DNA of 64,000 nt from Hyphomicrobiales bacterium (GTDB lineage Bacteria > Pseudomonadota > Alphaproteobacteria > Rhizobiales > Rhizobiaceae): positions 115,158-179,157 of the forward strand of contig UCCS01000016.1 of NCBI GenBank assembly GCA_900470965.1, written 5' to 3'. This document shows, in pieces, positions 6,377 through 15,015 of this stretch. The notes beneath the pieces were generated by a model that was not told the origin of the DNA, ran no database searches, and worked only from the letters and a program-made list of their open reading frames with translations. A program made the position numbers and the translations under genes. Position 1 is the first letter of the stretch. Each line of letters starts with the position of its first letter.

Positions 6377-8161
6377 TCAGCGCAGCTTAGCGCCCGCCTT
6401 GAGCAGGCCGTCGATCAAGATCTGTCCGCCACCTGTGTTGAGCAGCGGATAGCCGCTGCCGCGAAAGGCATTGATGGAGAAGCCGCCCTCGGCCGCCTCA
6501 AGCCGCTGCAGGTAATGGCGCGCGCCGCCGAGATCGTCGGAATGGGCATGGCTGGAGGCAAGATAGCGCAGCAGGCTGTTGAAGTTCGGCCGCGCCCGCA
6601 GAGCTTCTTCGCCTGCAGCTATGGCCGTGGCATGATCGCTTGCAAGCGCCGCTGCAATGCACTTGGTCGTATCGAAGTAATATTTATGCGGGCTGTAGAC
6701 GCCGAGCTCTTGCACCCAACGCGCCATGGCCACAGCCTTGTCGGGCTGGCCTGCATAGCAATGAAGCATGGCGTAGAGATCCCAGCTGAGCGGCAGGGCA
6801 GGGTTCAGGCGGATCGATTTTTCGAACAGGTTGGCCGCGTAGTCATATTCGCAGAACAGGAACGAATGGACGTGGCCGACGAGCGCGAGCGACACCGAAT
6901 TCTGCGGATCGAGTTCCAGCGCCTTGCGCGCATAGGCCTGGGCCTCCTCGATCAGATGCGCGTCGAGCGCGTTGAAACGTTGGCCGACCTGGAAAGTCCG
7001 GATGAATGACAGCCAGGCAAAAGCCGATGACCGCGGTTGATACTGGATCTGTTCTCCCAGGCGCCGCTCGGCGTTATCAAGATCGCTGCGCGACAGCCGA
7101 AAGATCGCATTGACAGCGTCGATCAGGAGACCGTCTTGCGACAATCGGCTGTCGTTTGCCTGGGTCTCCTGGAAATAGGCCAACTGATCGATGGCCTGGC
7201 TGATCAGCGCAGCGGCGGTGCCGAATTCGCCCCGCTCGAACTGCGTGCGGTTGATTGCCTGACTGCCCAGCCAATGAATGCGGTTGTTGATCAGGTGCTT
7301 CATCACCAGTTCGACCAGCACCATGTCACCGTCAAACGTCACGCGAAGCTGTAGGCATATCGGAAGGCTGATTTGCTGTTCGCTCTCTTCAATATCCGGC
7401 AGGGTGAAGGAGAGGTCGGTGACGCCAATGGCCAGCCCGTCGATGACGGCTTTTGCAATGAGATTCTGGAACCGTGCCGCAGCAATTTGTCCACCCTCTC
7501 CAGCGCCCACCACGATGGGTGACTGAAGGGCCATCACCCATCGCCAGTCACCGGAAGCCCGCCGCGGATTTGGGTCGCTGCCGGTGGTTTCCGTGGGTTT
7601 GCCTGGCCTCGGCACATCCGGGGCGCCTGTCAGCGGCAGCAGCGCTGAATGTTTGGCGATATCGCGGCTCGGCTGCTGTCGCGGCTCGAATACATCATGG
7701 ACTTGTCCTTCATCGAGCCGGCGATACCAGTTCTGCCGTTCCAGCGCTAACCAGTCCTCGAATTCCGGATCGCGGATGTCGATACCTTCGAGCAATTCAT
7801 CGGTGATTTGATCCGCGGACCGCTCCGCCCGAACCACCAGGTCGGTGTCGAGTACGAGTCGGTCCATATCCAGCCAAACGGTATTTTTATCCGTAATCAA
7901 GAGATTACGTGCTGGCCCCAGAGTCTTATGAATGTCGAAAAGAGCCTGGCGCAGACTAGCTGCAGCCTGGTCGTCGGAGCGATCGCTCCACAATTTGTCC
8001 CTAAGCCAGATTCTCGAACGCGAGCCACGGGCGGACAATGCAAGCATCGCCAGAAGAGCCTGGGCCTTTTTTGATTTCGGAGTAACCGACCGACCTCCGG
8101 CGTCCACAAGGGCGAAAGGCCCGAGTAGGAACATCCGAAACGGATTTTGCTCCTTGTCCAT
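6377..8161 (-). CDS. SARP/BTAD-type transcriptional activator with TPR region
   Basis: 594 residues from the ATG at 8161, preceded by GGTGG; the open frame reaches 8365 but the added residues do not resemble the family. Residues about 8-85 form a winged-helix domain (FRMFLLGPFALVDAGG, KKAQALLAMLALS, LRDKLWSDR, ASLRQALFDIHK), followed by a BTAD-like segment with LLEGIDIRDPEFEDWL. The C-terminal half has repeated helical pairs containing AYARKALELDPQNSVSLALVG and LFEKSIRLNPALPLSWDLYA, as in TPRs. Such proteins usually activate adjacent biosynthetic or signalling operons. It is on the same strand as the NK-repeat/PAP2 and subtilase genes, 42 bases upstream of them, and is the obvious candidate regulator of that locus. 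Confidence 0.85.
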   Translation of the reverse strand: MDKEQNPFRMFLLGPFALVDAGGRSVTPKSKKAQALLAMLALSARGSRSRIWLRDKLWSDRSDDQAAASLRQALFDIHKTLGPARNLLITDKNTVWLDMDRLVLDTDLVVRAERSADQITDELLEGIDIRDPEFEDWLALERQNWYRRLDEGQVHDVFEPRQQPSRDIAKHSALLPLTGAPDVPRPGKPTETTGSDPNPRRASGDWRWVMALQSPIVVGAGEGGQIAAARFQNLIAKAVIDGLAIGVTDLSFTLPDIEESEQQISLPICLQLRVTFDGDMVLVELVMKHLINNRIHWLGSQAINRTQFERGEFGTAAALISQAIDQLAYFQETQANDSRLSQDGLLIDAVNAIFRLSRSDLDNAERRLGEQIQYQPRSSAFAWLSFIRTFQVGQRFNALDAHLIEEAQAYARKALELDPQNSVSLALVGHVHSFLFCEYDYAANLFEKSIRLNPALPLSWDLYAMLHCYAGQPDKAVAMARWVQELGVYSPHKYYFDTTKCIAAALASDHATAIAAGEEALRARPNFNSLLRYLASSHAHSDDLGGARHYLQRLEAAEGGFSINAFRGSGYPLLNTGGGQILIDGLLKAGAKLR

Positions 8162-8816
8162 GCAATCCACCGGCCCCGCCCCCGTTGCCTCCGATGTGCT
8201 GGTTGGGCAGCTCGAAGACCTAGCATGCGGAGGCCAGTCTGCCACAACTGCGGCGTCTGGCAAGCAACCGATAAGGGAAACCGGAACTCCAAAAGGCAAA
8301 TCGATACTTCGGCGATGGTTGAACTGAAGCATAACCGGCTGAAATCCCTCTGCATAACTTCGCAAACTGGCCGTAGCACCCCACCGTCAAAGCAGCGTCA
8401 AAGGAATGTTGTTTAGGCGACGTCACTTTGCAGGCGTCGCCAAAGGCTGCCAACTATTCACAGAGAATAGTGGGATCGATCTTGGGAAAAATACGATTAT
8501 GTTCCGCTCTGTCGGATTGAGATGCGCAGGTGCAGGCAGCGGCCAAGAAGGTTTGTGAAGCGGTGCGCGATTTGAGGAGCGATTGCGCTCTATGATCATT
8601 TCAACAGGGTCGAAACAAACGGTTGACCACCGGGATGCCACACACCGAAGCGGAGCGCATCAATCTTCGCGGGAGATGGCACGTGTTAACATCGGTTTGC
8701 CGTTGCGCCTTCGCAGGCTGGACCGATGCGAGCCGCAGGCGGAATCCCTGTTGCAGGCGACGGCAATCTGGACCTCTTCTGCGGAGGCAGAAACCATTGT
8801 CGTTTAGCGCGAGTTC
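8162..8816. other. Intergenic region upstream of the SARP gene
   Basis: About 650 bases with no ORF of coding character on either strand; the short frames present have no family resemblance and unusual composition. It should contain the promoter of the SARP activator and the 3' untranslated end of the small minus-strand gene's neighbourhood. No strong inverted repeat or terminator stood out by eye. Confidence 0.4.
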
Positions 8817-9122
8817 TTAAATCCCCGACCCGTCGAGCTGCTCAGTGTCGTCGCCTTCCCAGGGCGAGGGCATCGAGCTGCGGCTGAGGTTTGCCGCGGG
8901 CATCGGCATCCAACACTTCAATTCCGGCTCAGCATATTCGATGATGTGTCCGGGGGAGGAATCAGAGGCGCGCCAGCCCTCTCCACCGAACTGATCGCCG
9001 TTCGACCAATACGCGAGGTCAACTTCTGCCGGTCCCTGTTCGGACGAGCGGATCGTGACCAAGATCCGACTCCCGTCTTTCGGGGCGCTTTCCATATGGC
9101 GCCACCGGTCTGGCTCGTCCAT
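8817..9122 (-). CDS. Small conserved hypothetical protein (DUF551-like)
   Basis: 101 residues. The N-terminal half contains WRHMESAPKDGSRILVTI, a pattern seen in small rhizobial and phage-associated hypothetical proteins of the DUF551 type (Trp, then Ala-Pro-x-Asp-Gly), followed by an acidic aromatic segment with DLAYWSNGDQFG, GEGWRAS and a conserved-looking CWMPMP. This shape often marks a compact beta domain, but no biochemical role is known. It stands alone with long intergenic stretches on both sides, and the last 20 residues (Ser/Asp/Gly-rich) look unstructured. An alternative frame covers the same stretch but lacks this motif pattern. Confidence 0.6.
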   Translation of the reverse strand: MDEPDRWRHMESAPKDGSRILVTIRSSEQGPAEVDLAYWSNGDQFGGEGWRASDSSPGHIIEYAEPELKCWMPMPAANLSRSSMPSPWEGDDTEQLDGSGI

Positions 9123-9669
9123 CGCATTTCCTCCTGCCTTGCTGCGAGTTACAACTGTCGTCTAGCGATCGAGGTCGGTCAACTCAAACTACGTGCAAAC
9201 CATCCTCTCTCGATCGATGACCGGCCGCGATGGTTGACCCGTAGCCGGCATCGGCGGGACGGTCGCCAATTTCGGCTTCCATGGTCTGCGGAGGCGCCGG
9301 GCTTATATTGGACATTGAACGCCGACCCGCGCCTCGGGCGGTTAGGACGCCTCGCATACCTGATTCAGAATTCTGGCAGTGAGCGCGGCTTGTGATGGTG
9401 CCGCTGGTGTGCTCAAGAGCCCTTATTCAAATTTCCAGCAGTGGCATCGCCAGTGCGTTGGCGAAAGCTGCGACCAAAACAGCACCGACGAAAGCTCGCT
9501 CGAGGCGGCGTCGCTGCGCCCAGCCTTGCAAAAAATACGCGCTCGGCGCTTTTTAAAGAGTGTTCTGTAGCAGACGAAAGCGCCTGCACCGGTCGCAAAT
9601 GCCGATAACTTTGTGAGCATGGCACTGGATACTGAATTGTTCTGAAATGTGCACTGGGAGGAGGGCCCA
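9123..9669. other. Intergenic region upstream of the CoA-hydrolase gene
   Basis: About 550 bases without a gene I can support. A minus-strand hydrophobic frame around 9460-9550 (ending NALAMPLLEI) lacks a proper start and may be a decayed fragment. The strong ribosome site GGGAGGAG at 9656-9663 belongs to the next gene. The promoter of that gene must lie here, but I could not define it. Confidence 0.35.
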
Positions 9670-10995
9670 ATGACGACGATCCATCAGAGGCTGTATCGCG
9701 AACGGCTGACATCTGCAAACACGGCGGTCACGATGGTCCCGTCCGGCGCGAAGGTCGCAATGCCACTGGCTGCCGGTCAGCCACCCGCTATCCTTGCGGC
9801 GCTTGCTGAACGGGCCCGTGTGGGAGCCGTCGAGAATGTGCGGCTCTACTATCTTCTTTGCACTGGCGTCGCTGGCACGAGTGTATTCGAATTCGAGCTG
9901 CGCGACCTGATCGTCCCAATGAGCTACTTTCATGGAGGCGTCGAGCGTGCGCTCGACAAGAGGAGATTGGCGGAGGCGCTGCCCGCGGTCGACCTGGTAC
10001 CCTGCCATTTCAGCCAGGTGCCGCGCTCGATGGTCGAGCATGTCGGTGTGGACACGTTGATTGCAACCGTCTCGCCGATGGACGCCGATGGCAATTTCAG
10101 CCTTGGTGCCAGTACCGACTATGCGCTCACGGTATCGCGAAAGCCCGGACTTCGCCTGATCCTCGAGGTCAACAGCAATATGCCCTATGTGCGGGGTGAT
10201 TGCATGATCCCTGTTTCAAGCGTGACAGCGCTGGTTGAAAACGATGTCAGCCTGCCTGTGTTGCTCGCCGCTGAGCGCAATGAGGTGGATGATGCCATCG
10301 GGGCGATCATTGCGGACCTGGTGGAAGATGGCGACTGCCTGCAAATGGGTATCGGTGCTTTGCCTGATGCGGTGTGCTCGGGGCTTTCACAGCATCGCCA
10401 CCTCGGCATTCATACGGAAATGATGACGCCGGGCCTCGCAAGGCTGGTCACAGCGGGCGTGGTCGACAACAGTCGCAAGCAGATACATGCCGGGCGGTCC
10501 ATCTTCACTTTTGCGCTCGGAGATCAAGCCCTTTACGACTTCCTGAATAACAACCCGGCAGTTGAGGCCTACCCAGTCGATTATGTGAACAATCCCTTCA
10601 TCATCGCGCAGAATGATCGGGTGGTGTCGGTCAACGCGACGCTGCAGGTCGATTTGAACGGCGCGTGCAATTCCGAGTTCGTGAACGGCAGGCAGTTCAG
10701 TGCATCCGGCGGTCAGGTTGATTTCGTGCGCGGCGCGTATGCCTCTCGCGGGGGGCGATCGATCATCGCCTGTCATTCCACCGCGGCGAAGGGCACGCTC
10801 TCGCGCATCGTTCCGACGCTGACCGGACCAGTGACAACATCGCGTAACGACACGCACATCGTCGTTACGGAGTATGGATGGGCGAACCTAAAGGGCAAGT
10901 CCGTGGCGGAGCGGGCAAGGGCGTTGATCGGGCTGGCCCACCCCGATTTTCGAGGGGAGCTGGACCGGGCAGCGCGCGGGGCAGGGCTCTCCTGA
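9670..10995 (+). CDS. Acetyl-CoA hydrolase / CoA-transferase family protein
   Basis: 441 residues from the ATG at 9670, which has GGGAGGAG seven bases upstream; an in-frame ATG at 9649 has no ribosome site. The protein follows the acetyl-CoA hydrolase/4-hydroxybutyrate CoA-transferase layout of two related alpha/beta domains. Features include GDCLQMGIGALPDAV for the CoA-binding glycine loop, LGIHTEMM, the CNSEFVNG segment whose Glu is in the position of the catalytic glutamate that forms the CoA thioester, then GGQVDFVRGA and the C-terminal VVTEYGWANLKGKS. It moves CoA between short acyl-CoAs and free acids, or hydrolyses acetyl-CoA, in the cytosol. The neighbours (small hypothetical gene, convergent phospholipid module) give no clue to the acyl group. 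Confidence 0.9.
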   Translation: MTTIHQRLYRERLTSANTAVTMVPSGAKVAMPLAAGQPPAILAALAERARVGAVENVRLYYLLCTGVAGTSVFEFELRDLIVPMSYFHGGVERALDKRRLAEALPAVDLVPCHFSQVPRSMVEHVGVDTLIATVSPMDADGNFSLGASTDYALTVSRKPGLRLILEVNSNMPYVRGDCMIPVSSVTALVENDVSLPVLLAAERNEVDDAIGAIIADLVEDGDCLQMGIGALPDAVCSGLSQHRHLGIHTEMMTPGLARLVTAGVVDNSRKQIHAGRSIFTFALGDQALYDFLNNNPAVEAYPVDYVNNPFIIAQNDRVVSVNATLQVDLNGACNSEFVNGRQFSASGGQVDFVRGAYASRGGRSIIACHSTAAKGTLSRIVPTLTGPVTTSRNDTHIVVTEYGWANLKGKSVAERARALIGLAHPDFRGELDRAARGAGLS

Positions 10996-11034
10996 TTCTA
11001 ACGTCGTTCGGCGGCTAGAAACTGATCCACCTCG

Positions 11035-11676
11035 TCAGCGATGCTTGAGGCGCGTTACCAATGTTTTCGAGCGGCGGATCGCTGTAAGGGCTGCTCCCAC
11101 GGCTACTACGCAGAGACCGATCGTCAGGATCTGGTTCTGCCCGCCCCATAATGGCTCGAGAAGGGATGCTAGTCCCGCCGCCGTGATCGTCGCCATCCGG
11201 TGCTGCTTGGCCATCGGGCCGGAGAAATCGCTGGGATTGCCGGTGGCGCGACCGAGCTCCCGGACATAGGCTGTCAGCACGGCGAAGGCTCCGGCCGCCC
11301 AGCCCAGTCCTGGCATACCGATACCATACCCGACGCCGGCGAATATCATCAGGTCGGCGATGCGATCCGGAAACTCGTTCCAGAAAGGGCCGTCAGCCTC
11401 TCCCTTTCCGCCTTCGACTGCGACCATGCCGTCGAACAGATTGCAAAGAAGGCGTGCCTGGCAGAATAGAACAGCCAGCAGCAGGTAGCCGGCACGCGGC
11501 AGGCCTGTCGTCTGTCCCGCCAGATAGAAAGTGCTGCCGGCGATTGCTGCCGCCAGCATACTGGCTTGCGAGATCTGGTTCGGCGTTATGGCCCGCGCGG
11601 CCATCCATCGGGCAATTGCGCCCGCCCAGCGGGTATTGCGGCTCGCCAGAGGTCTCCTGTCTCCTGTCTCCATCAT
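11035..11676 (-). CDS. CDP-alcohol phosphatidyltransferase family protein, divergent active site
   Basis: 213 residues; the ATG at 11676 overlaps the stop of the upstream gene (ATGA), which fixes the start, and the open frame further upstream is a shadow. Several membrane helices are visible. The CDP-alcohol phosphotransferase signature is recognisable but altered: CNLFDGMVAVEGG has Asn for the first Asp and Val for the conserved Arg of DxxDGxxAR, and the second half reads GPFWNEFPDRIAD, again with Asn in place of one Asp. Canonical enzymes swap CMP of a CDP-lipid for an alcohol such as glycerol phosphate, serine or inositol at the inner membrane. It follows CdsA and an acyltransferase, so it probably uses CDP-diacylglycerol made by its neighbours; the acceptor alcohol is unknown and activity could be changed or lost. 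Confidence 0.8.
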   Translation of the reverse strand: MMETGDRRPLASRNTRWAGAIARWMAARAITPNQISQASMLAAAIAGSTFYLAGQTTGLPRAGYLLLAVLFCQARLLCNLFDGMVAVEGGKGEADGPFWNEFPDRIADLMIFAGVGYGIGMPGLGWAAGAFAVLTAYVRELGRATGNPSDFSGPMAKQHRMATITAAGLASLLEPLWGGQNQILTIGLCVVAVGAALTAIRRSKTLVTRLKHR

Positions 11677-12068
11677 GTGTCGAAACCTCGTCTTGCGGAG
11701 ATCGAATAATTGTAGATCGCTGCATAAGTCGTCGACACCAGCAGCGGAAGCGCGATGGTTCGGAGTATCTCCGGTGTGCCGCTTACCGCATGGATCGCCA
11801 CGAGAATGCTGGCCGAACCAAGGCAGGCAATCAGCGGCGGCGCCCAAAATCGTGTTGAACCGCTGAAGCGGCTGGAAAGCCAGTCGATTACCGATTTCAG
11901 GAAAAGCGTCAGGCAGGCCGATATCGTCCCCTGCACAAGACCGGCAACGAGCGGCGCCGGCATGAGATGAGCGCGGTTGGCGAAAATGGCCCAGCTGCCC
12001 ATCGCCAGAAAAGCGAACAGGACATGAACCACGCCGCTGCGCAAAAGACGTTGCAGCACAGCAGGCAT
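11673..12068 (-). CDS. Small integral membrane protein of the phospholipid module
   Basis: 131 residues beginning MPAVLQRLLRSG at 12068, where TGATG overlaps the CdsA stop; the longer open frame has an Arg-rich non-family start. Four hydrophobic helices are visible: VVHVLFAFLAMGSWAIFA, PLVAGLVQGTISACLTLFL, PPLIACLGSASILVAIHA and a last one near LLVSTTYAAIY. Short charged segments such as LSSRFSGSTRF lie between them. No catalytic motif is seen. Overlaps with both neighbours mean it is co-translated with CdsA and the CDP-alcohol transferase, so it is likely an accessory subunit or lipid-handling partner. I do not recognise the family. Confidence 0.75.
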   Translation of the reverse strand: MPAVLQRLLRSGVVHVLFAFLAMGSWAIFANRAHLMPAPLVAGLVQGTISACLTLFLKSVIDWLSSRFSGSTRFWAPPLIACLGSASILVAIHAVSGTPEILRTIALPLLVSTTYAAIYNYSISARRGFDT

Positions 12069-13015
12069 CACAATGACCACCAATAGCGCGTGAGGTGGAA
12101 GAAGATAGGCGCCGAGAAGACGACGGAATCCAGTCTGTCGATCAACCCGCCGTGGCCCTCGATAAGATGGCCCCAGTCCTTGACACCTCGGTCGCGTTTG
12201 ATCGCCGACATCACCAGGCCTCCGAAGAAGCCCATCAGCGTGATGACCAAGGCGAGAAGCCCTGCCTGAAGCGGTGCGAATGGTGTAATCCACCAGAGGC
12301 CCGTTCCAATCAGCGTCGCGCTGATGATCCCGCCGACGAAGCCCTCGACCGTTTTCGAGGGCGACAGTCTTGGCGCAATCTTCGTGCGTCCGAACAGTTT
12401 GCCCCAGACATATTGCAGGACATCGCTGAGCTGGACGACGATCACCAGAAAGGCGATCAACAGCACATTGCGGCCCTCATATCCCGGTATCTTTAAGGTC
12501 AGCAGAGCCGGCACATGGGAAGCGCAGAAGACGCAGATCATCAGGGCCCACTGTACTTCCGCGATGCGAACGAGAAAGCGCTCCGTGTCGCCTCGGAGTA
12601 CCGAGATGATCGGCATTAGCAGGAAGGCATAGACCGGGATGAAGATCGAAAAGATGCCGTATTGTTCAGCCCAGAGCAGAAAATACTGGATCGGAACGAC
12701 GACGAAGAAGGCTGCCGCAAGCGCCCAATGATCCGCCCTTCTTGTATTGATGAGGGTTACGAATTCGCGAAGCGCGGCAAATGAACAAAAGCCAAACAGG
12801 ATCAAGACGCCGATACGGCCCGCTATGAAAGCAATGCCAATCAGGATGACCATGACCCACCACGCCTTGATCCGCGCGTTGAGGTTTTCGACAGCCGCAT
12901 TCGAACCGTTCGGCGAGAGGCGTTGCTGCAATATGTAACCGATGACTGACGCAACGATAAGCACGCCGAAGATCCCGGCTACGAGCGTCATAAGATCGGA
13001 ATTCGCGCCACTCAT
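12068..13015 (-). CDS. cdsA: Phosphatidate cytidylyltransferase (CdsA family)
   Basis: 315 residues with about eight membrane helices. The family signature is intact near the C-terminus: SAIKRDRGVKDWGHLIEGHGGLIDRLD carries the conserved Lys-Arg, Lys-Asp, His-Gly-Gly and Asp-Arg-x-Asp, and an upstream SPSKTVEGFVGG is also typical. The enzyme makes CDP-diacylglycerol from phosphatidate and CTP at the inner membrane. Its start overlaps the end of the acyltransferase gene by four bases and its stop overlaps the small membrane protein. It is probably a second CdsA besides a housekeeping copy, since this gene set is separate from the usual cdsA context. Substrate chain preference cannot be judged. 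Confidence 0.92.
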   Translation of the reverse strand: MSGANSDLMTLVAGIFGVLIVASVIGYILQQRLSPNGSNAAVENLNARIKAWWVMVILIGIAFIAGRIGVLILFGFCSFAALREFVTLINTRRADHWALAAAFFVVVPIQYFLLWAEQYGIFSIFIPVYAFLLMPIISVLRGDTERFLVRIAEVQWALMICVFCASHVPALLTLKIPGYEGRNVLLIAFLVIVVQLSDVLQYVWGKLFGRTKIAPRLSPSKTVEGFVGGIISATLIGTGLWWITPFAPLQAGLLALVITLMGFFGGLVMSAIKRDRGVKDWGHLIEGHGGLIDRLDSVVFSAPIFFHLTRYWWSL

Positions 13016-13656
13016 TCCCCACCGCCTATAGTGTTCGGAGACAGGGCCAGGAGAGCAGCCTGTATCCGTTCGAGAAAAACATCCTTGTCTTCGCCCGGCG
13101 CGATCTGCAAAGCGGGGCCGAAGGTAACTGTGCAGATCAGCGGTATCGGAACGATCTCACCCTTTGGCATGACGCGGTTCAGATTACTGATCCAGACCGG
13201 CACGAGATCGACATCAGGGCGCGCCACAGCCAGATGGAAAATGCCGCTTTTGAACGGGAGGAGCCTTGCATCGGACTGGTTTCGTGTTCCCTCCGGGAAG
13301 AGAATGAGGGACGAACCGGCATCGATGGCCGAGGCCATCTGAGTGACGGGATCTTCCGTCCGCTTGTCCCGATCCCTCGCGATCAGCACCGCATTGAAGA
13401 CATCTCTGCCGATGAAGCGATTGAGCCAGGACTTCAACCAGTATTCGGCTCCGGCGACCGGACGGGCCCGATGGCGCAGTCTGGGCGGCAATACCGTCCA
13501 GACTAGAACGAAATCACCATGGCTGGAGTGGTTGGCATAATAAACGCAGGGTCGGGAAGGCAGCCCTCCCTCGGGCCACACGGCGCGGACCGCCGTGACC
13601 GCGCGCGCGAACAGTACGATTACCGTCGCCGCGGCCTTTGTAGGCAAAGCCTTCAT
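13012..13656 (-). CDS. 1-acyl-glycerol-3-phosphate acyltransferase family (PlsC-like)
   Basis: 214 residues. The acyltransferase motifs are present: NHSSHGD (the His-x4-Asp charge relay) near residue 43, FPEGTRNQ near 120 for glycerol-phosphate binding, and VPVWISNLNRVMP further on. The N-terminal ATVIVLFARAVTAV could be a membrane anchor. It should transfer an acyl chain to lysophosphatidate, making phosphatidate for the CdsA encoded next; the four-base overlap (13012-13015) couples the two. It is the first gene of the four-gene module, and together the genes can carry lyso-lipid through phosphatidate and CDP-diacylglycerol to a phospholipid headgroup. Confidence 0.9.
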   Translation of the reverse strand: MKALPTKAAATVIVLFARAVTAVRAVWPEGGLPSRPCVYYANHSSHGDFVLVWTVLPPRLRHRARPVAGAEYWLKSWLNRFIGRDVFNAVLIARDRDKRTEDPVTQMASAIDAGSSLILFPEGTRNQSDARLLPFKSGIFHLAVARPDVDLVPVWISNLNRVMPKGEIVPIPLICTVTFGPALQIAPGEDKDVFLERIQAALLALSPNTIGGGE

Positions 13657-13967
13657 TCATCACTCTGTTGATGTTAGCCGGATCACTAACCGAAACTCTA
13701 GCATTATCATCGGCGGAAGGAAGGAGCTTCGCGGATTTTCAGCCGAAAGGCGTAGACAGGTCGTCCGGCTCCAGCCGAACGTGCAATCTCCATGGACGAC
13801 AAAGATTGGATTTCGAATGGAGCACATGGCGCGGAAAGCCTGATCAATCTGACGCTGACCTATCTGATGATGCCGGATCAGGTGGGCTGGTCGTGCGCAT
13901 CACCGCCGGTGGCAAGTCGTCAAGCGGCTGTCAGAAAAACCGGCATCGAAGCTGTGTGCTTCACAGA
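13657..13967. other. Intergenic region between two convergent-looking blocks
   Basis: About 310 bases. It lies upstream of the minus-strand phospholipid module and downstream of the AraC gene's stop, so it should hold the module's promoter. A plus-strand frame from 13792 (MDDKDWISNGAHG) has no family resemblance and runs into the AraC gene on the opposite strand, so I do not call it. Confidence 0.35.
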
Positions 13968-14909
13968 TCACGGTATTGCGGAAGCGCGACCATCCTGCGG
14001 TCGCCCGCGGAAAGCCATGGGCGGGGCGCCGATGATGCGTTTGAACGCCCGGCTGAATGATGCCTCCGATTCATAGCCGAGGCGCTCGGCAATCGCGGCC
14101 ACGCGCTGTCCTTCACGCAGCCACTGATGCGCCTGGTGCATGCGCATGCGAGCGACGTAGCGAGCGGGTGTTTCACCAACGGCCCTGGCAAAGCGCTCCG
14201 CGAACCCAGAACGGGAAGCGCCCATCTTGCGAGCGAGTTCTTCGACCGTCCAGTCATGGGAAGGGTCGAGATGGATCGCCGCCAGGACCCGCCCGACCTC
14301 GGGATTGCGAACGGCCGTCAACCACCCGGAAGCATCGCCGCAGCCGTGTTCCACCCAGGCGCGGATGATCGTCGCGGTCAGAACATCAGCAAGCCGGGCC
14401 AGGATACCGCCAGCGCCGACGCGGTTCATATCGACCTCGTGCATCATCGCATCGAGCAGGGCAGGGATGGAGGGCTCACTGGCTGCGAGATCGCTTGTCC
14501 GCATCACATTGGGCATCAATTGCAGCAAGGGATGCCGCTTGTCGACATTGAAGCGCATGACCGCGAAGAACAGCAGGTTCTTGCTATCGGCGCAGGGGCA
14601 TTGCAGATCGACGATCCCATCGCAGACGGCCTTGCGCGGCATGGATTCGACGGGCGTCGGCACTATACCGGGCGCGCTTGCAAGGACATGGGCATCGCCC
14701 CGCGGCAGCAGGACCGCGTCCCCCGGTCGCATTTCCATCCATTCCCCGTCCGGCGTCTGCACAAATGCCTCTCCGGCTGCCAGAAAGTGAAACTGCGCTT
14801 CATCCTTGGTCGGAAACGCCGTCGCCCATGGGGCAGACGGCTGGCAGCGGCCGTAGTCGACGCCATCCAGACGAAGCCCTCGCATCATTTCCGTCAGTGC
14901 ATCGCTCAT
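13968..14909 (-). CDS. AraC-family regulator with cupin sensor domain
   Basis: 313 residues from MSDALTEMM at 14909, chosen because family members begin this way and GAGGA sits five bases upstream; in-frame ATGs at 14939 and 14960 are alternatives. Residues about 30-95 form a cupin (FHFLAAGEAFVQ, then MRPGDAVLLPRGDAHVL), and two cysteines at QCPCAD could bind metal. The C-terminal AraC domain has both HTHs, the second being IAERLGYESEASFSRAFKR. Regulators of this type respond to small hydrophobic or toxic compounds and usually control an adjacent dehydrogenase or exporter. It is divergent from the MFS exporter at 15016, about 106 bases away, and is the likely regulator of that gene. Confidence 0.88.
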   Translation of the reverse strand: MSDALTEMMRGLRLDGVDYGRCQPSAPWATAFPTKDEAQFHFLAAGEAFVQTPDGEWMEMRPGDAVLLPRGDAHVLASAPGIVPTPVESMPRKAVCDGIVDLQCPCADSKNLLFFAVMRFNVDKRHPLLQLMPNVMRTSDLAASEPSIPALLDAMMHEVDMNRVGAGGILARLADVLTATIIRAWVEHGCGDASGWLTAVRNPEVGRVLAAIHLDPSHDWTVEELARKMGASRSGFAERFARAVGETPARYVARMRMHQAHQWLREGQRVAAIAERLGYESEASFSRAFKRIIGAPPMAFRGRPQDGRASAIP

Positions 14910-15015
14910 CGTGTCCTCGTCATTTGGACGAACAGTCATGTCTTGTGGATTTTCTAGCATAGAAACACCAGCGTGAGCCGTCTAGCCTTGTCATCACAAT
15001 CTTTGGAGATGGCGT

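Noticed and set aside
9440..9560. Minus-strand hydrophobic frame ending NALAMPLLEI
   Set aside because: No start codon with ribosome site; broken by a stop upstream.
13792..14076. Plus-strand ORF beginning MDDKDW
   Set aside because: No motif or family resemblance, runs into the AraC gene on the other strand, no clear ribosome site.
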